A stretch of 64,000 nt of DNA, taken from the NCBI RefSeq assembly GCF_030269905.1, contig NZ_BSVC01000002.1, positions 98,419 to 162,418 on the forward strand. Reading direction: 5' to 3'. A program made the translations under genes and the position numbers. Below are positions 39,561 through 47,512 of this stretch, one piece after another. Position 1 is the first letter of the stretch; every line of letters starts with the position of its first letter. A model generated the notes under the pieces. It did not search any database and was not told where the DNA came from. It worked only from the letters and a program-made list of their open reading frames with translations. The DNA comes from Pelosinus sp. IPA-1. GTDB lineage: Bacteria > Bacillota > Negativicutes > DSM-13327.

Positions 39561-40028
39561 TTATCTAGCCATGGCCATACAGTTCATGCAACTCATTGCT
39601 TTCATGCAGTTCATACATTTCATAGATTGCATGTAATCCATCGTTTGGCAAGAATCCATGTAGGACATGGATTTACAGGAGTCCATTGATTTACAAGAAT
39701 CCATGCAGGACATGGATTTACAGGAGTCCATTGACTTACAAGAATCCATGCAGGACATGGATTTACAGGAGTCCATTGACTTACAAGAATCCATGCAGGA
39801 CATGGATTTACAGGAGTCCATTGACTTACAAGAATCCATACAAGACATAGATTTACAGGAGTCCATTGGTTCACAAGAATCCATGCAGGACATAGATTTA
39901 CAGGAGTCCATTGATTTACAAGAATCCATGTAGGACATAGATTTACAGGAGTCCATGGATTTACAAGAATCCATGCAGGACATAGATTTGCAGGAGTCCA
40001 TGTAGGATTTAGATTTTCTACGACCCAT
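39561..40028 (-). CDS. Cys-rich 15-residue tandem-repeat protein (candidate modified peptide)
   Basis: 155 residues. The basic start MGRRKSKSY is followed by a short unit MDSCKSMSC and seven 15-residue units of the form MDSCKSMDSCKSMSC (last residue Tyr in units one and seven; EP for KS in unit three). A divergent tail follows with four more Cys-containing steps (MKCMNCMKAMSCMNCMA). It has 26 Cys and no Gly after position 2, hence no double-Gly leader, and no signal peptide. TTAGGAGGCG precedes the ATG, supporting real translation on this strand. It converges on the YcaO gene, whose family modifies Cys and Ser in peptides. Metal-binding (metallothionein-like) and spore-coat roles are alternatives. 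Confidence 0.75.
   Translation of the reverse strand: MGRRKSKSYMDSCKSMSCMDSCKSMDSCKSMSYMDSCKSMDSCKSMSCMDSCEPMDSCKSMSCMDSCKSMDSCKSMSCMDSCKSMDSCKSMSCMDSCKSMDSCKSMSCMDSCKSMDSCKSMSYMDSCQTMDYMQSMKCMNCMKAMSCMNCMAMAR
39660..40010. repeat. 45-bp tandem DNA repeat inside the Cys-rich gene
   Basis: About seven 45-bp units, each two near-copies of an 18-bp half (TTTACAGGAGTCCAT and TTACAAGAATCCAT forms) plus a 9-bp link. Central units (39727-39837) are almost identical in sequence, including synonymous sites, indicating recent expansion or conversion. All six frames stay open over long stretches as a by-product. Confidence 0.9.
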
Positions 40029-40164
40029 AAAATACGCCTCCTAACCAATAATGGGGTGTCTAGTAACATAATATGAATTGATAGTTATAGATGTTACACA
40101 TAAGATACGGGGGCGGTTCGTTTCTTCTGCTCCGTTAATGGAGATGTAGACTCGAGCCTGATTT

Positions 40165-40200
40165 TTGTGAAATTTGGCAGGAGTTTTCGTGTGTTTGATA
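40165..40200 (+). repeat. Degenerate half of the dispersed terminator repeat
   Basis: TTTGGCAGGAGTTTTCGTGT (40174-40195 region) resembles the right arm and tail of the family, without a matching left arm. It lies between the divergent Cys-rich and pentapeptide genes. Confidence 0.4.
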
Positions 40201-40313
40201 AATAAAGTAATGATGAGACAATACAACTATTCGATGTCATTTATAGTGCTATTTAGATAGAGTGAGTCATAATAACAGATGTAATTTATAAATACTCTGA
40301 GGAGGTTAGTCCT

Positions 40314-40970
40314 ATTAAAAAGCTACAAACAAACTCTAAGATTTTATCACCAGATATCCCGGAAGAATTAGGCGAGGTTATATTTCCGGATGGAAAAATT
40401 TGTAATGAAGACTATTTCGAAATGGGGATAATCAGTAATCATATAGTTGAAAATGAAACGGCAGCACATGTGTGTTTTGATAAGGTCATATTTAAGAATG
40501 TAATTTTCCAAAAAGTTGATTTTAGCGGATTGGAATGTACTGATGTTATTTTTGAAAAATGTGATTTATCAAATGTAGACTTTAGTGAAGCCATTATGCA
40601 TCAAGTCGAAATGCGAAATTGTAAGATTGTAGGAATAAATTTAATGGGAGCAACATTGCGCAATGTGTTATTTGATAACTGCTATGGGGATTATGCTAAC
40701 TTTCGTAATGTAGATTGCAAACAAGTAAAGTTTCATAACAGTTCATTAGCCAATGCCGATTTTTATAGATCCACACTACTCAAGGTGTATTTTTCCAATT
40801 CAAGTTTAGAACAGATTCAATTATCGGGTACAAAATTAGCAGGCATTGATTTAAGCAGCTGTGAGTTTGGACAGATTGGTGTTACCATAGAGGATGTGCA
40901 AGGGTGTATCATTTCTCCACAACAAGCAGTAGGCTTCTCAAAACTATTTGGTTTGATTATCAACGAATAG
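40314..40970 (+). CDS. Pentapeptide-repeat protein with apparent ATT start
   Basis: 218 residues if translation starts at ATT 40314, which follows GGAGG (40301-40305) by 8 nt. Homologues of this kind begin with an N-terminal '...P-IP--L' segment, here SPDIPEELGEVIFPDG, which lies upstream of the first ATG (40422). No ATG, GTG or TTG occurs in frame between the upstream stop (40263) and 40422, and the frame is open throughout. Residues about 55-170 form a right-handed quadrilateral helix of A/C-[D/N]-[L/F/V] pentapeptides (DLSNVDFSEA, NLMGATLRNVLFDN, SLANADFYRS). Such proteins can shield DNA gyrase (Qnr, McbG, AlbG types), although most are uncharacterised. Confidence 0.75.
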   Translation: MKKLQTNSKILSPDIPEELGEVIFPDGKICNEDYFEMGIISNHIVENETAAHVCFDKVIFKNVIFQKVDFSGLECTDVIFEKCDLSNVDFSEAIMHQVEMRNCKIVGINLMGATLRNVLFDNCYGDYANFRNVDCKQVKFHNSSLANADFYRSTLLKVYFSNSSLEQIQLSGTKLAGIDLSSCEFGQIGVTIEDVQGCIISPQQAVGFSKLFGLIINE

Positions 40971-41008
40971 ATTGATTGGATTCAGTTTTATTTTGGGGGA
41001 GGGAGTTA

Positions 41009-41494
41009 ATGCAAATCGCCATTCGGGAAGCATTGGTAAGTGATAGCGAGATTTTGACACAGATATCTTTTGCATCAAAGAGGCATTGGAATTATCCTGA
41101 TCAATATTTTGATAACTGGAAAGATGAATTAACGATAACACCTGCCTATATAAAAAATAACAGAGTTTACGTAGCGGAGGCGAATGGGCGAATTGTAGGC
41201 TATTTCTCACTAGTAGAAATAAAAAGCGATTTTTGGGCAGGTAAGGTATTCGTTAGTAAGGGATTTTGGCTGGAGCATATTTTTATTTTGCCAGAGTACA
41301 TAGGAAAAGGTATCGGGACAAAGTTAGTAGATATTCTCAAACTAAAATGTGGTGAAATGAATATTAATAAAGTTAAAATTTTTTCTGATCCAAATGCCAA
41401 AGGTTTTTACGACAAATTAGGGGCTTATTATTTAGGCGAATCACCATCCAGTATTGAAGGAAGAACAGTGTCACTATATGAGTTGGACATATAG
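41009..41494 (+). CDS. GNAT acetyltransferase
   Basis: 161 residues. Acetyl-CoA loop LPEYIGKGIGTKLVDIL and C-terminal DPNAKGFYDKLGAYYLGE are typical GNAT motifs. ATG 41009 follows GGGGGAGGGAG; the longer frame from 40976 begins before this site. Substrate unknown. Confidence 0.85.
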   Translation: MQIAIREALVSDSEILTQISFASKRHWNYPDQYFDNWKDELTITPAYIKNNRVYVAEANGRIVGYFSLVEIKSDFWAGKVFVSKGFWLEHIFILPEYIGKGIGTKLVDILKLKCGEMNINKVKIFSDPNAKGFYDKLGAYYLGESPSSIEGRTVSLYELDI

Positions 41495-41551
41495 ATCATT
41501 TTTTTCAAAGAAATTGTAAACAACTTAGAATGATATATTACATATAAACGG

Positions 41552-41602
41552 AAAAGAGTCTAGAACCCTCTAGTGATGGTAGTTCTAGACTCTTTTTCTT
41601 CT
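41552..41602. terminator. Bidirectional terminator
   Basis: AAAAGAGTCTAGAAC (41552-41566) and its exact complement (41582-41596) frame a 15-nt loop, with A and T runs outside. It serves the acetyltransferase and the convergent exporter gene. Confidence 0.9.
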
Positions 41603-41651
41603 TTTTATATCTTCAAAAAATTCCAAAAGAAATTTCCATTTTTTTCTGTTT

Positions 41652-42629
41652 TTATATTCCGTCTCCATCTAGTCCCGAAAGTGAGCAAGTATTTTGCCCC
41701 TTTTTAAGAGGAGTGTCTATCTTTTTGGAGGTAGAGTTTTTGGTAATTAATAGCACAGATACTAATATAATAAATGCTGCGATAGCATCTGTAGAATTTA
41801 ATTGTTCATTTGCAAATATCCAACCCAGAAAAACGGCAACCACGGGATTGACATAAGCGTAGGTTGAAACAATAGCTGGCTCCGCTTTCTTAAGAACCCA
41901 GATATAAGCACTAAACCCAATAATAGACCCGAAAAAAATTAAGTACACTAATGACAGTATCGAACGCGTTGATACATGCTCAATATGTAATTGACTTAAT
42001 TCACCCAATGAGATTCCAACGATTAGGCAAAGCAATCCACCCATTAAATTTTGAATGGCTATCGACATTATCGCAGATTTTGGCAATTGTGCTTTACGTG
42101 AATATAAAGAACCTATTGCCCAGAATAATGATGCAAATGTTAGGATTAGATATCCAGAAGTTTGTGAGGGATTGTAGCTGACAGACTGAAAAGAATTGCT
42201 AACAAGTAATATTTGGCCTAACAATCCCAATAATAAACCGAATACCACATAACTATTAGGTTTTGTGTCACCTTGCCATAACCAAGCCAATAAGGTCATC
42301 CATAAAGGTACGGTAGCAATGATTATCGCTGCAATTCCTGAAGAGACCATTTGTTCAGCGAAAACGACTAAGGAATTACCACCTAAAAGCATTAACCCTC
42401 CAATTATCGTGGCATTGCGCCAATGAATTTTTCCGGGAGTTTTCGTTCCTCTCGAAGCTTCCCACAGGTACATTAAAGAGCCAGCAATTAAAAAACGAAT
42501 ACCTGCCAATAAAAACGGAGGTAAGGTTTCGACTGCAAATTTCATCGCTAAATAAGTTCCGCCCCAGGGAAAATAAACTGCTAGTAAGGCCAACACAATT
42601 GGATATGAGATACGATTTGACATATTCAT
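41652..42629 (-). CDS. EamA/DMT-family exporter
   Basis: 325 residues with ten membrane segments in two EamA halves (FPWGGTYLAMKFAVETLPP at the start, then SGYLILTFASLFWAIGSLYSRK mid-way, cited in part). These inner-membrane proteins usually export amino acids or metabolites. The start at 42629 follows GGAGG by 8 nt. It lies 33 nt after the Lrp-family gene in the same direction, so export of an amino acid sensed by that regulator is a fair inference. Confidence 0.87.
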   Translation of the reverse strand: MNMSNRISYPIVLALLAVYFPWGGTYLAMKFAVETLPPFLLAGIRFLIAGSLMYLWEASRGTKTPGKIHWRNATIIGGLMLLGGNSLVVFAEQMVSSGIAAIIIATVPLWMTLLAWLWQGDTKPNSYVVFGLLLGLLGQILLVSNSFQSVSYNPSQTSGYLILTFASLFWAIGSLYSRKAQLPKSAIMSIAIQNLMGGLLCLIVGISLGELSQLHIEHVSTRSILSLVYLIFFGSIIGFSAYIWVLKKAEPAIVSTYAYVNPVVAVFLGWIFANEQLNSTDAIAAFIILVSVLLITKNSTSKKIDTPLKKGQNTCSLSGLDGDGI

Positions 42630-42662
42630 TTTCAGAACCTCCATTTTCAATAATAGTTTAAA

Positions 42663-43094
42663 TTAAAATAGTAGTTGTGTAGTTTCTTTTAGTGTATTTA
42701 GAACAATGATTGTCTTTGTTGATATTGACTCTCCGCGGACTTTTTCTTTTAATAATAAGCTAAGGGATTCTGTGTTACGAGTCCTGATCTTGATAAGGTA
42801 ACAATCGTCACCAGCAACATTATGAACTTCCTGGACACCTGGAATATCAACTAATAAGCCTTCAATGTCTTTGTCTCCTGATACTTTAATTAAGACAAAT
42901 GCTAGCATATCCAAGCCGAGTTCGTGAGGGTTTAGCTTAGCTTCATAACTTGCTATAACTCCCTTTTCCTCTAGTTTGCGGATACGAGTTAAAGTAACTG
43001 AAGGAGCAAGCTTCACTTCGCGAGCTATATCTGCATTCGAGATTCGTGCGTTATTTTGTAGTAAAGTAAGGATTTTTTTATCTATATTGTCCAA
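42663..43094 (-). CDS. Lrp/AsnC-family regulator
   Basis: 143 residues. The helix-turn-helix (NNARISNADIAREVKLAPSV) is followed by a RAM ligand domain. TTG at 43094 gives the standard LDNIDKKIL start with GAGGTG 6 nt upstream. The alternative GTG at 43103 lies on top of that site. It probably controls the DMT exporter behind it. Confidence 0.87.
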   Translation of the reverse strand: MDNIDKKILTLLQNNARISNADIAREVKLAPSVTLTRIRKLEEKGVIASYEAKLNPHELGLDMLAFVLIKVSGDKDIEGLLVDIPGVQEVHNVAGDDCYLIKIRTRNTESLSLLLKEKVRGESISTKTIIVLNTLKETTQLLF

Positions 43095-43312
43095 TATTTT
43101 CACCTCAAGATAATTATAATTCTAGGAATAGTCTAATGTAAACAATATAATTCTGTATAAAACTTAATAAGAAGAATATTATTCTGAAATAAATGATGTT
43201 TAAAGAATAATATTCTGAGACAATGGAGTGAGCCCCCAAAAATAGTACTCTAAGTAAAATATTCCCCAAAAAATGAATAGACATAATCGCAAACATTATA
43301 CATGGACCAAGA

Positions 43313-43500
43313 GATTGGAGTTCAATCGAAAGAAACGTCCCTGTGATTCTCACAGCAAGGTAGCCTAGCTTTGCAGGAATTTTGTATTATAATAGTAAAT
43401 AGAATAGAAACATAAGATGCTGTTTTCAAGAAAAGCTTATGACTAATTGATTGTATGATGGGAGCGATTCAAAAGAAGCGTGCCCGTGATTTTAAGAGGG
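43313..43500 (+). repeat. Dispersed repeat, copy h, hairpin broken, flanks kept
   Basis: The left arm is replaced by a family 3' flank word (CGAAAGAAACGTCCCTGTGATT at 43327-43348, cited in part: AAACGTCCCTGTGATT). The right arm TTTGCAGGAATTTTG (43371-43385), the tail, AAGAAAAGCTTATG and a second flank word (GCGTGCCCGTGATTTTAA) follow. Two partial copies seem fused. The rest of the 43104-43510 gap shows only AT-rich sequence before the Lrp gene. This copy has no + strand gene directly upstream. Confidence 0.7.
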
Positions 43501-43510
43501 GGCCCATAGA

Positions 43511-44179
43511 GTGGAATTTATTAATAATGCGGATTTGACGATGCTAACAAATCTACTAATAAAAACGTATGCTAATAGTCAAAAAAAACGATTTTTACTA
43601 GCTATTACAGGGGTTCCAGGCGCAGGAAAAAGCACGTTGGCAAATTTGCTAATGAAAAATACGAATGAAGTCTTACAAGAAGAGATTGCAATCGTGGTCC
43701 CAATGGATGGGTATCATTATCACAATGACAGATTAGTGGAAAAAGGCTTACTACCACTAAAAGGAATACCTCAAACATTTGATTCTCAGAGATTCGTAAT
43801 GTTGATAAAGGAAATAGCATCGGAAAAACAAGAGAAAATATATTGTCCATCTTATGATAGACGTCTTCATAATCCAGTTGAGCGTTCAATAGTCATTGAG
43901 AGTAAACATAAAATTATAATTGTTGAAGGTAATTACTTACTATTAGATACTTACCCTTGGAATGAACTTGGGGGCTTGTTTAATGAAAGCTGGTTTATTG
44001 AGACGCCGCTTACTACAACAAAAGAGCGTCTTATTACTCGGCATGTACTTACGGGGCGTTCTGTTGAAGAAGCATTAAATAAAATTAACTCTACGGATGC
44101 ACCTAATGCAGAATTGATTATTCAGACTCGACAAAAAGCTACGAAAGTAATTGCGGTAGCAACTATTGAGGAAATTTGA
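43511..44179 (+). CDS. Uridine kinase/phosphoribulokinase-like P-loop kinase
   Basis: 222 residues starting at GTG after AGGGGG. Walker A GVPGAGKSTLA, PMDGYHYHNDRL and IIVEGNYLLLD match the nucleoside/pantothenate/fructose-type kinase group (YggC/FrcK-like). The substrate is not apparent. It has no operon partner. Confidence 0.82.
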   Translation: MEFINNADLTMLTNLLIKTYANSQKKRFLLAITGVPGAGKSTLANLLMKNTNEVLQEEIAIVVPMDGYHYHNDRLVEKGLLPLKGIPQTFDSQRFVMLIKEIASEKQEKIYCPSYDRRLHNPVERSIVIESKHKIIIVEGNYLLLDTYPWNELGGLFNESWFIETPLTTTKERLITRHVLTGRSVEEALNKINSTDAPNAELIIQTRQKATKVIAVATIEEI

Positions 44180-44290
44180 TTATAGTGGCTGCTTTGAAAG
44201 ATGTTGTAGTACGATATTGTGAAAGGTGAGGTCACTTTTTACTAAAGGCCTGACGTTCCTGTGATATTTCAAAAAGAGCACTTTTAGATC

Positions 44291-44332
44291 ACAAACTAAG
44301 ACCCTCGCTAGTCAGCGAGGGTCTTAGTTTGT
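44291..44332. terminator. Bidirectional terminator, 19-bp perfect stem
   Basis: Arms 44291-44309 and 44314-44332 are exact complements around a 4-nt loop (core ACCCTCGCT/AGCGAGGGT). It serves the kinase and the convergent hydrolase gene. A GTTCCTGTGATATTTC flank word of the dispersed family lies just before it. Confidence 0.93.
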
Positions 44333-44376
44333 TGTTTATGATTTAAGTTCGAGTTAAGTATTAGCTGCTGAGAACG

Positions 44377-45189
44377 TTATTCCTCAATAAATTGTGCCAA
44401 TTCTTTGTTGAATTTATCGCGCTCATCATAGAATAATCCGTGGCCGCTGTATTTAAAGGGAACGAGCTTGGAGTTTCTAATTCCTTCATTCTGTGCAATA
44501 GCCAATGGGAATAAACAAACTTTGTCATGGATACCATGCAAAATTAAAGTGGGAACTTGTATTTCTCCAAGATCGGAAAATAGTTCTTCCTTTATCCAAG
44601 AGGCAGCAACTGCTGCGGTGGACCAACCTGCTGCCTGAAGGCCCATTTGGAAGAACCAATCTGAGAAGGCCTGAGTTACATGCTGGAAGAAAAACATGTC
44701 ACCAAATCCCCGCAACATTTCTGGACGGTCATTATTAGTTCCTTGAATGATTTTAATCACATCATCTTTTTTTAGACCATGAGGAAAATATGGACGCTGA
44801 ATAAGACTGGGAGCTGCAGCTGCAAAAAGGGCAAGCTTAGATACCCCATATCCCTTGTGGCGAGCCATGTAACGAACAGCAATCGCTCCTCCCGTGGAAT
44901 GACCTCCTAGGGTGAAATCTTGCAAATTGAGTGCTTCCACCACACATCGAATATCATCTGCTGACGTATCGTAGTCATAGCCTCTCCAAGGCTTATCGGA
45001 ATTACCAAATCCTCGAGAGTCAATTCCTATACAGCGATATCCCCATTTCGGCAGTTGATCGAACTGGTATTCAAACATCTTATGATTTGCCGGCCAACCG
45101 TGTATAAATACAATTGTTTTCTCGCCCTCAGGGTTAAGGTCTTCTACATAAATACTTACGCCTGGTTCTACTTTAATATAGAATCCCAA
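44377..45189 (-). CDS. Alpha/beta hydrolase (non-haem haloperoxidase-like)
   Basis: 270 residues starting at TTG after AAGGAGGG. It has the oxyanion strand FIHGWPANHKMF, nucleophile Ser98 in GGHSTGG, the acid in ILHGIHDKVC, and the base His in KYSGHGLFYDERD. It resembles the chloroperoxidase/esterase group. The likely activity is ester or perhydrolysis; the natural substrate is unknown. Confidence 0.87.
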   Translation of the reverse strand: MGFYIKVEPGVSIYVEDLNPEGEKTIVFIHGWPANHKMFEYQFDQLPKWGYRCIGIDSRGFGNSDKPWRGYDYDTSADDIRCVVEALNLQDFTLGGHSTGGAIAVRYMARHKGYGVSKLALFAAAAPSLIQRPYFPHGLKKDDVIKIIQGTNNDRPEMLRGFGDMFFFQHVTQAFSDWFFQMGLQAAGWSTAAVAASWIKEELFSDLGEIQVPTLILHGIHDKVCLFPLAIAQNEGIRNSKLVPFKYSGHGLFYDERDKFNKELAQFIEE

Positions 45190-45308
45190 ATACAGCCCTC
45201 CTTTATAAAATTTTTACACAATATGTTATGCAGTTAGCGCTGATAGAGTGATACTCTCAAATAGAACGCAAAGAAAAGCTTGTAATTATCCCCAAGTGTT
45301 TATGTTTA

Positions 45309-45337
45309 TTGAATTTTGAAAAGCACTATGATATAAT
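45309..45337 (+). promoter_or_regulatory. Promoter of the ABC-F leader
   Basis: TTGAAT (45309-45314), a 17-bp spacer and TATAAT (45332-45337). Transcription would start near 45344 and give a leader of about 235 nt. Confidence 0.7.
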
Positions 45338-45343
45338 GATCGC

Positions 45344-45579
45344 AAATAAAGTGATTGGAGTGGAAGAAATGTAATTTTTCTTGCTATTATACAGCATAAT
45401 AAAATGATGGAGCGTAAAATGCTGCTTGTTTTGTTATGTTAATGCAAGAAAGTTACAATTCTTTTCACTCAAGAATATATTCTCGTCATGCCCAATTATT
45501 GGGCTTGGCTTTGCTGTATTTATGAGCTGCAAGAATTGACTTTCTTGCAGCTTTATATTTTATATACAGGAGGATAATT
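45344..45579 (+). promoter_or_regulatory. Attenuator leader of the ABC-F gene
   Basis: A terminator (AGCTGCAAGAA at 45525-45535 with its complement 45542-45552, then a U-rich run) lies 27 nt before the gene. GCAAGAAAGT at 45444-45453 is exactly complementary to 45539-45548, the 3' arm of that terminator, so it can form a competing antiterminator. A 12-codon open frame ends at 45442, one base before this strand. GGAG then ATGTAA (45369-45374) makes a start-stop unit. A hairpin GCCCAA/TTGGGC (45490-45504) lies between. Antibiotic-stalled ribosomes could favour readthrough, as known for other ABC-F resistance genes. Confidence 0.78.
45404..45442 (+). CDS. Candidate leader peptide of the ABC-F attenuator
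   Basis: The frame encodes MMERKMLLVLLC. It has no clear ribosome site of its own, so expression is uncertain. It is listed because its stop is one base from the antiterminator strand, which is the expected geometry of ribosome-mediated attenuation. Confidence 0.4.
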   Translation: MMERKMLLVLLC

Positions 45580-47061
45580 ATGTCTTTAATAAGCGTTACA
45601 AATCTGACTTTTGGTTATGATGGCAGTTATGATAACATATTTGAAAACGTGAGTTTTCAAATCGATACAGATTGGAAATTAGGCTTCACAGGCAGAAATG
45701 GTAGAGGCAAAACTTCATTTCTCAACTTGTTGCTTGGTAAATATGAATACAGTGGTACGATTTCGACAAAAGTGAACTTCGAATATTTTCCTTTCGAGGT
45801 AACTAACACGGAAAATAACACTATTGATGTAATTGACAACATCTATCCAGACTACCTTCTTTGGAAGGTTATGCGTGAGCTTTCACTGCTGCAAGTTTCA
45901 GAGGACGTTTTATATCGTCCATTTGATACCCTTTCAAAGGGAGAGCAAACAAAGGTTTTGCTTGCTACTTTGTTCCTGAAAGAAAATAGCTTCCTGCTGA
46001 TTGATGAGCCGACGAACCACCTTGATATGAATGCAAGAAAAATTGTCAGCGACTATCTTAGCTCTAAACGTGGTTTTATTTTAGTGTCCCATGACAGAGC
46101 ATTTCTTGATAACTGTGTTGACCATATCCTTTCCATTAACAAAACAAATATTGAAATTCAAAAAGGGGATTTTTCTTCTTGGTGGGAAAATAAAAAAAGG
46201 CAGGACAATTTTGAACTAGCAGAAAATGAAAAACTCCGAAAAGATATTACACGCTTGTCATCCGCTGCAAAACGTACATCCGATTGGTCGGATAAAGTAG
46301 AAAAGACAAAAATAGGTACAACGAATTCTGGGTCAAGTATAGATCGAGGGTATGTCGGTCATAAAGCTGCCAAGATGATGAAACGTTCTAAGGCAATCGA
46401 AGCAAGACAACAATCTGCGATTGATGACAAATCTAAGCTTCTCAAAAATATTGAAAGCTCTGAGAAATTGAAAATTTCTCAACTTAACTTTCATGCAGAC
46501 CGCCTTGTAGAACTTGTAGATATATCTATATTCTATGGCAAAAAGACAGCTTGTGAGAACGTAAGTTTCACAATTGAAAAAGGGGATAGAGTAGCGCTTT
46601 ACGGTAAAAATGGCTCAGGAAAATCAAGCATTATTAAGCTGATTTGTGGAGAGAACATCACCTATACAGGCACTTTCCGAAAAGCAAGTCAACTTAAAAT
46701 ATCCTATGTTTCCCAGGAGACTTCTCATCTCAGGGGTAACTTAACCGATTATGCCATAGAGAATAATATTGATGAAAGTCTTTTTAAGGCTATTTTAAGA
46801 AAACTTGATTTTTCAAGAGTTCAATTTGAAAAGGATATGTCTGATTTTAGCGGTGGACAAAAGAAAAAAGTGCTGATTGCAAAAAGTCTTTCTGAGAAAG
46901 CTCATTTGCTTATCTGGGATGAGCCACTTAATTTTATCGATGTGATCTCTCGCATGCAAATAGAAGAATTACTACTTGAATACTCACCAACGATTCTATT
47001 TGTGGAACATGACACTGAATTTTGCCAAAATATAGCAACAAAGATTTTTGAACTTTCATGA
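45580..47061 (+). CDS. ABC-F ATPase, Lsa/CplR-like ribosome protection protein
   Basis: 493 residues, soluble, with two ATPase domains: Walker A GRNGRGKTS and GKNGSGKSS, signatures LSKGEQTKVLLA and FSGGQKKKVLIA, and Walker B with LLIDEPTNHLD and LLIWDEPLNFID. The linker (about 190-290) is charged and helical. The pattern is close to the Lsa group, which dislodges lincosamides, pleuromutilins and streptogramin A from ribosomes. ACAGGAGG precedes the ATG. The attenuator leader supports antibiotic-induced expression. The drug range cannot be deduced. Confidence 0.88.
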   Translation: MSLISVTNLTFGYDGSYDNIFENVSFQIDTDWKLGFTGRNGRGKTSFLNLLLGKYEYSGTISTKVNFEYFPFEVTNTENNTIDVIDNIYPDYLLWKVMRELSLLQVSEDVLYRPFDTLSKGEQTKVLLATLFLKENSFLLIDEPTNHLDMNARKIVSDYLSSKRGFILVSHDRAFLDNCVDHILSINKTNIEIQKGDFSSWWENKKRQDNFELAENEKLRKDITRLSSAAKRTSDWSDKVEKTKIGTTNSGSSIDRGYVGHKAAKMMKRSKAIEARQQSAIDDKSKLLKNIESSEKLKISQLNFHADRLVELVDISIFYGKKTACENVSFTIEKGDRVALYGKNGSGKSSIIKLICGENITYTGTFRKASQLKISYVSQETSHLRGNLTDYAIENNIDESLFKAILRKLDFSRVQFEKDMSDFSGGQKKKVLIAKSLSEKAHLLIWDEPLNFIDVISRMQIEELLLEYSPTILFVEHDTEFCQNIATKIFELS

Positions 47062-47087
47062 ATTGTGCCGTCTCCAGGTTTATCTGA

Positions 47088-47125
47088 TCTACTCCTGTAA
47101 AGCAACTTAGCTTTGCAGGAGTTCA
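47088..47125 (+). terminator. Dispersed terminator repeat, copy i
   Basis: ACTCCTGTAA (47091-47100) pairs with TTGCAGGAGT (47113-47122) with one G-U pair; the tail is changed to TCATATTTTAG. It lies 30 nt after the ABC-F gene. Confidence 0.75.
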
Positions 47126-47512
47126 TATTTTAGGGGGATATTTTTGGAGGGGCAGAATTGACTTGTTGGAAATTGGATTAATTATGTAATAGTAATAAAT
47201 CCTTAATTAATTCAATGGGCATGCCGATTACTATGAACCGCTCCTTCGGTAGCGAGTTCTTTATTTGTCATAAATCTGACATAATTTTCATGTATAATTC
47301 TTGTGGAAATAAAATTGATTGAGTCTCTGTAATATATAGTTGTGCCTGTTTTCACCATAACGTTCTAATAAAGAAGTATCTTTTTAAGGACTAATTTTGA
47401 TTATGTTCATATTTCCAGGATAATCAAACCATACAATAGCAGGGAAAAAAGGGGTACTTAACGAATAATATATATTATGTAAAGTTAATTTTCTATATTA
47501 TGGGAGGAAACA
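47126..47512. other. Gene-free stretch before mscS
   Basis: I see no convincing gene here. One weak hairpin (GAACCGCT with AGCGAGTTC, about 47238-47263) and AT-rich sequence lead to GGGAGG before mscS. Confidence 0.5.

Noticed and set aside
39660-40010. Possible CRISPR array
   Set aside because: There are no unique spacers; units follow head to tail and encode a protein repeat.
39620-40069. Two further long open frames over the Cys-rich repeat (minus alternate frame and plus strand 39667-39933)
   Set aside because: They are by-products of a 45-bp period, which is divisible by three and keeps all frames open. Only the minus frame 40028-39561 has a start with a good ribosome site and a sensible unrepeated head and tail.
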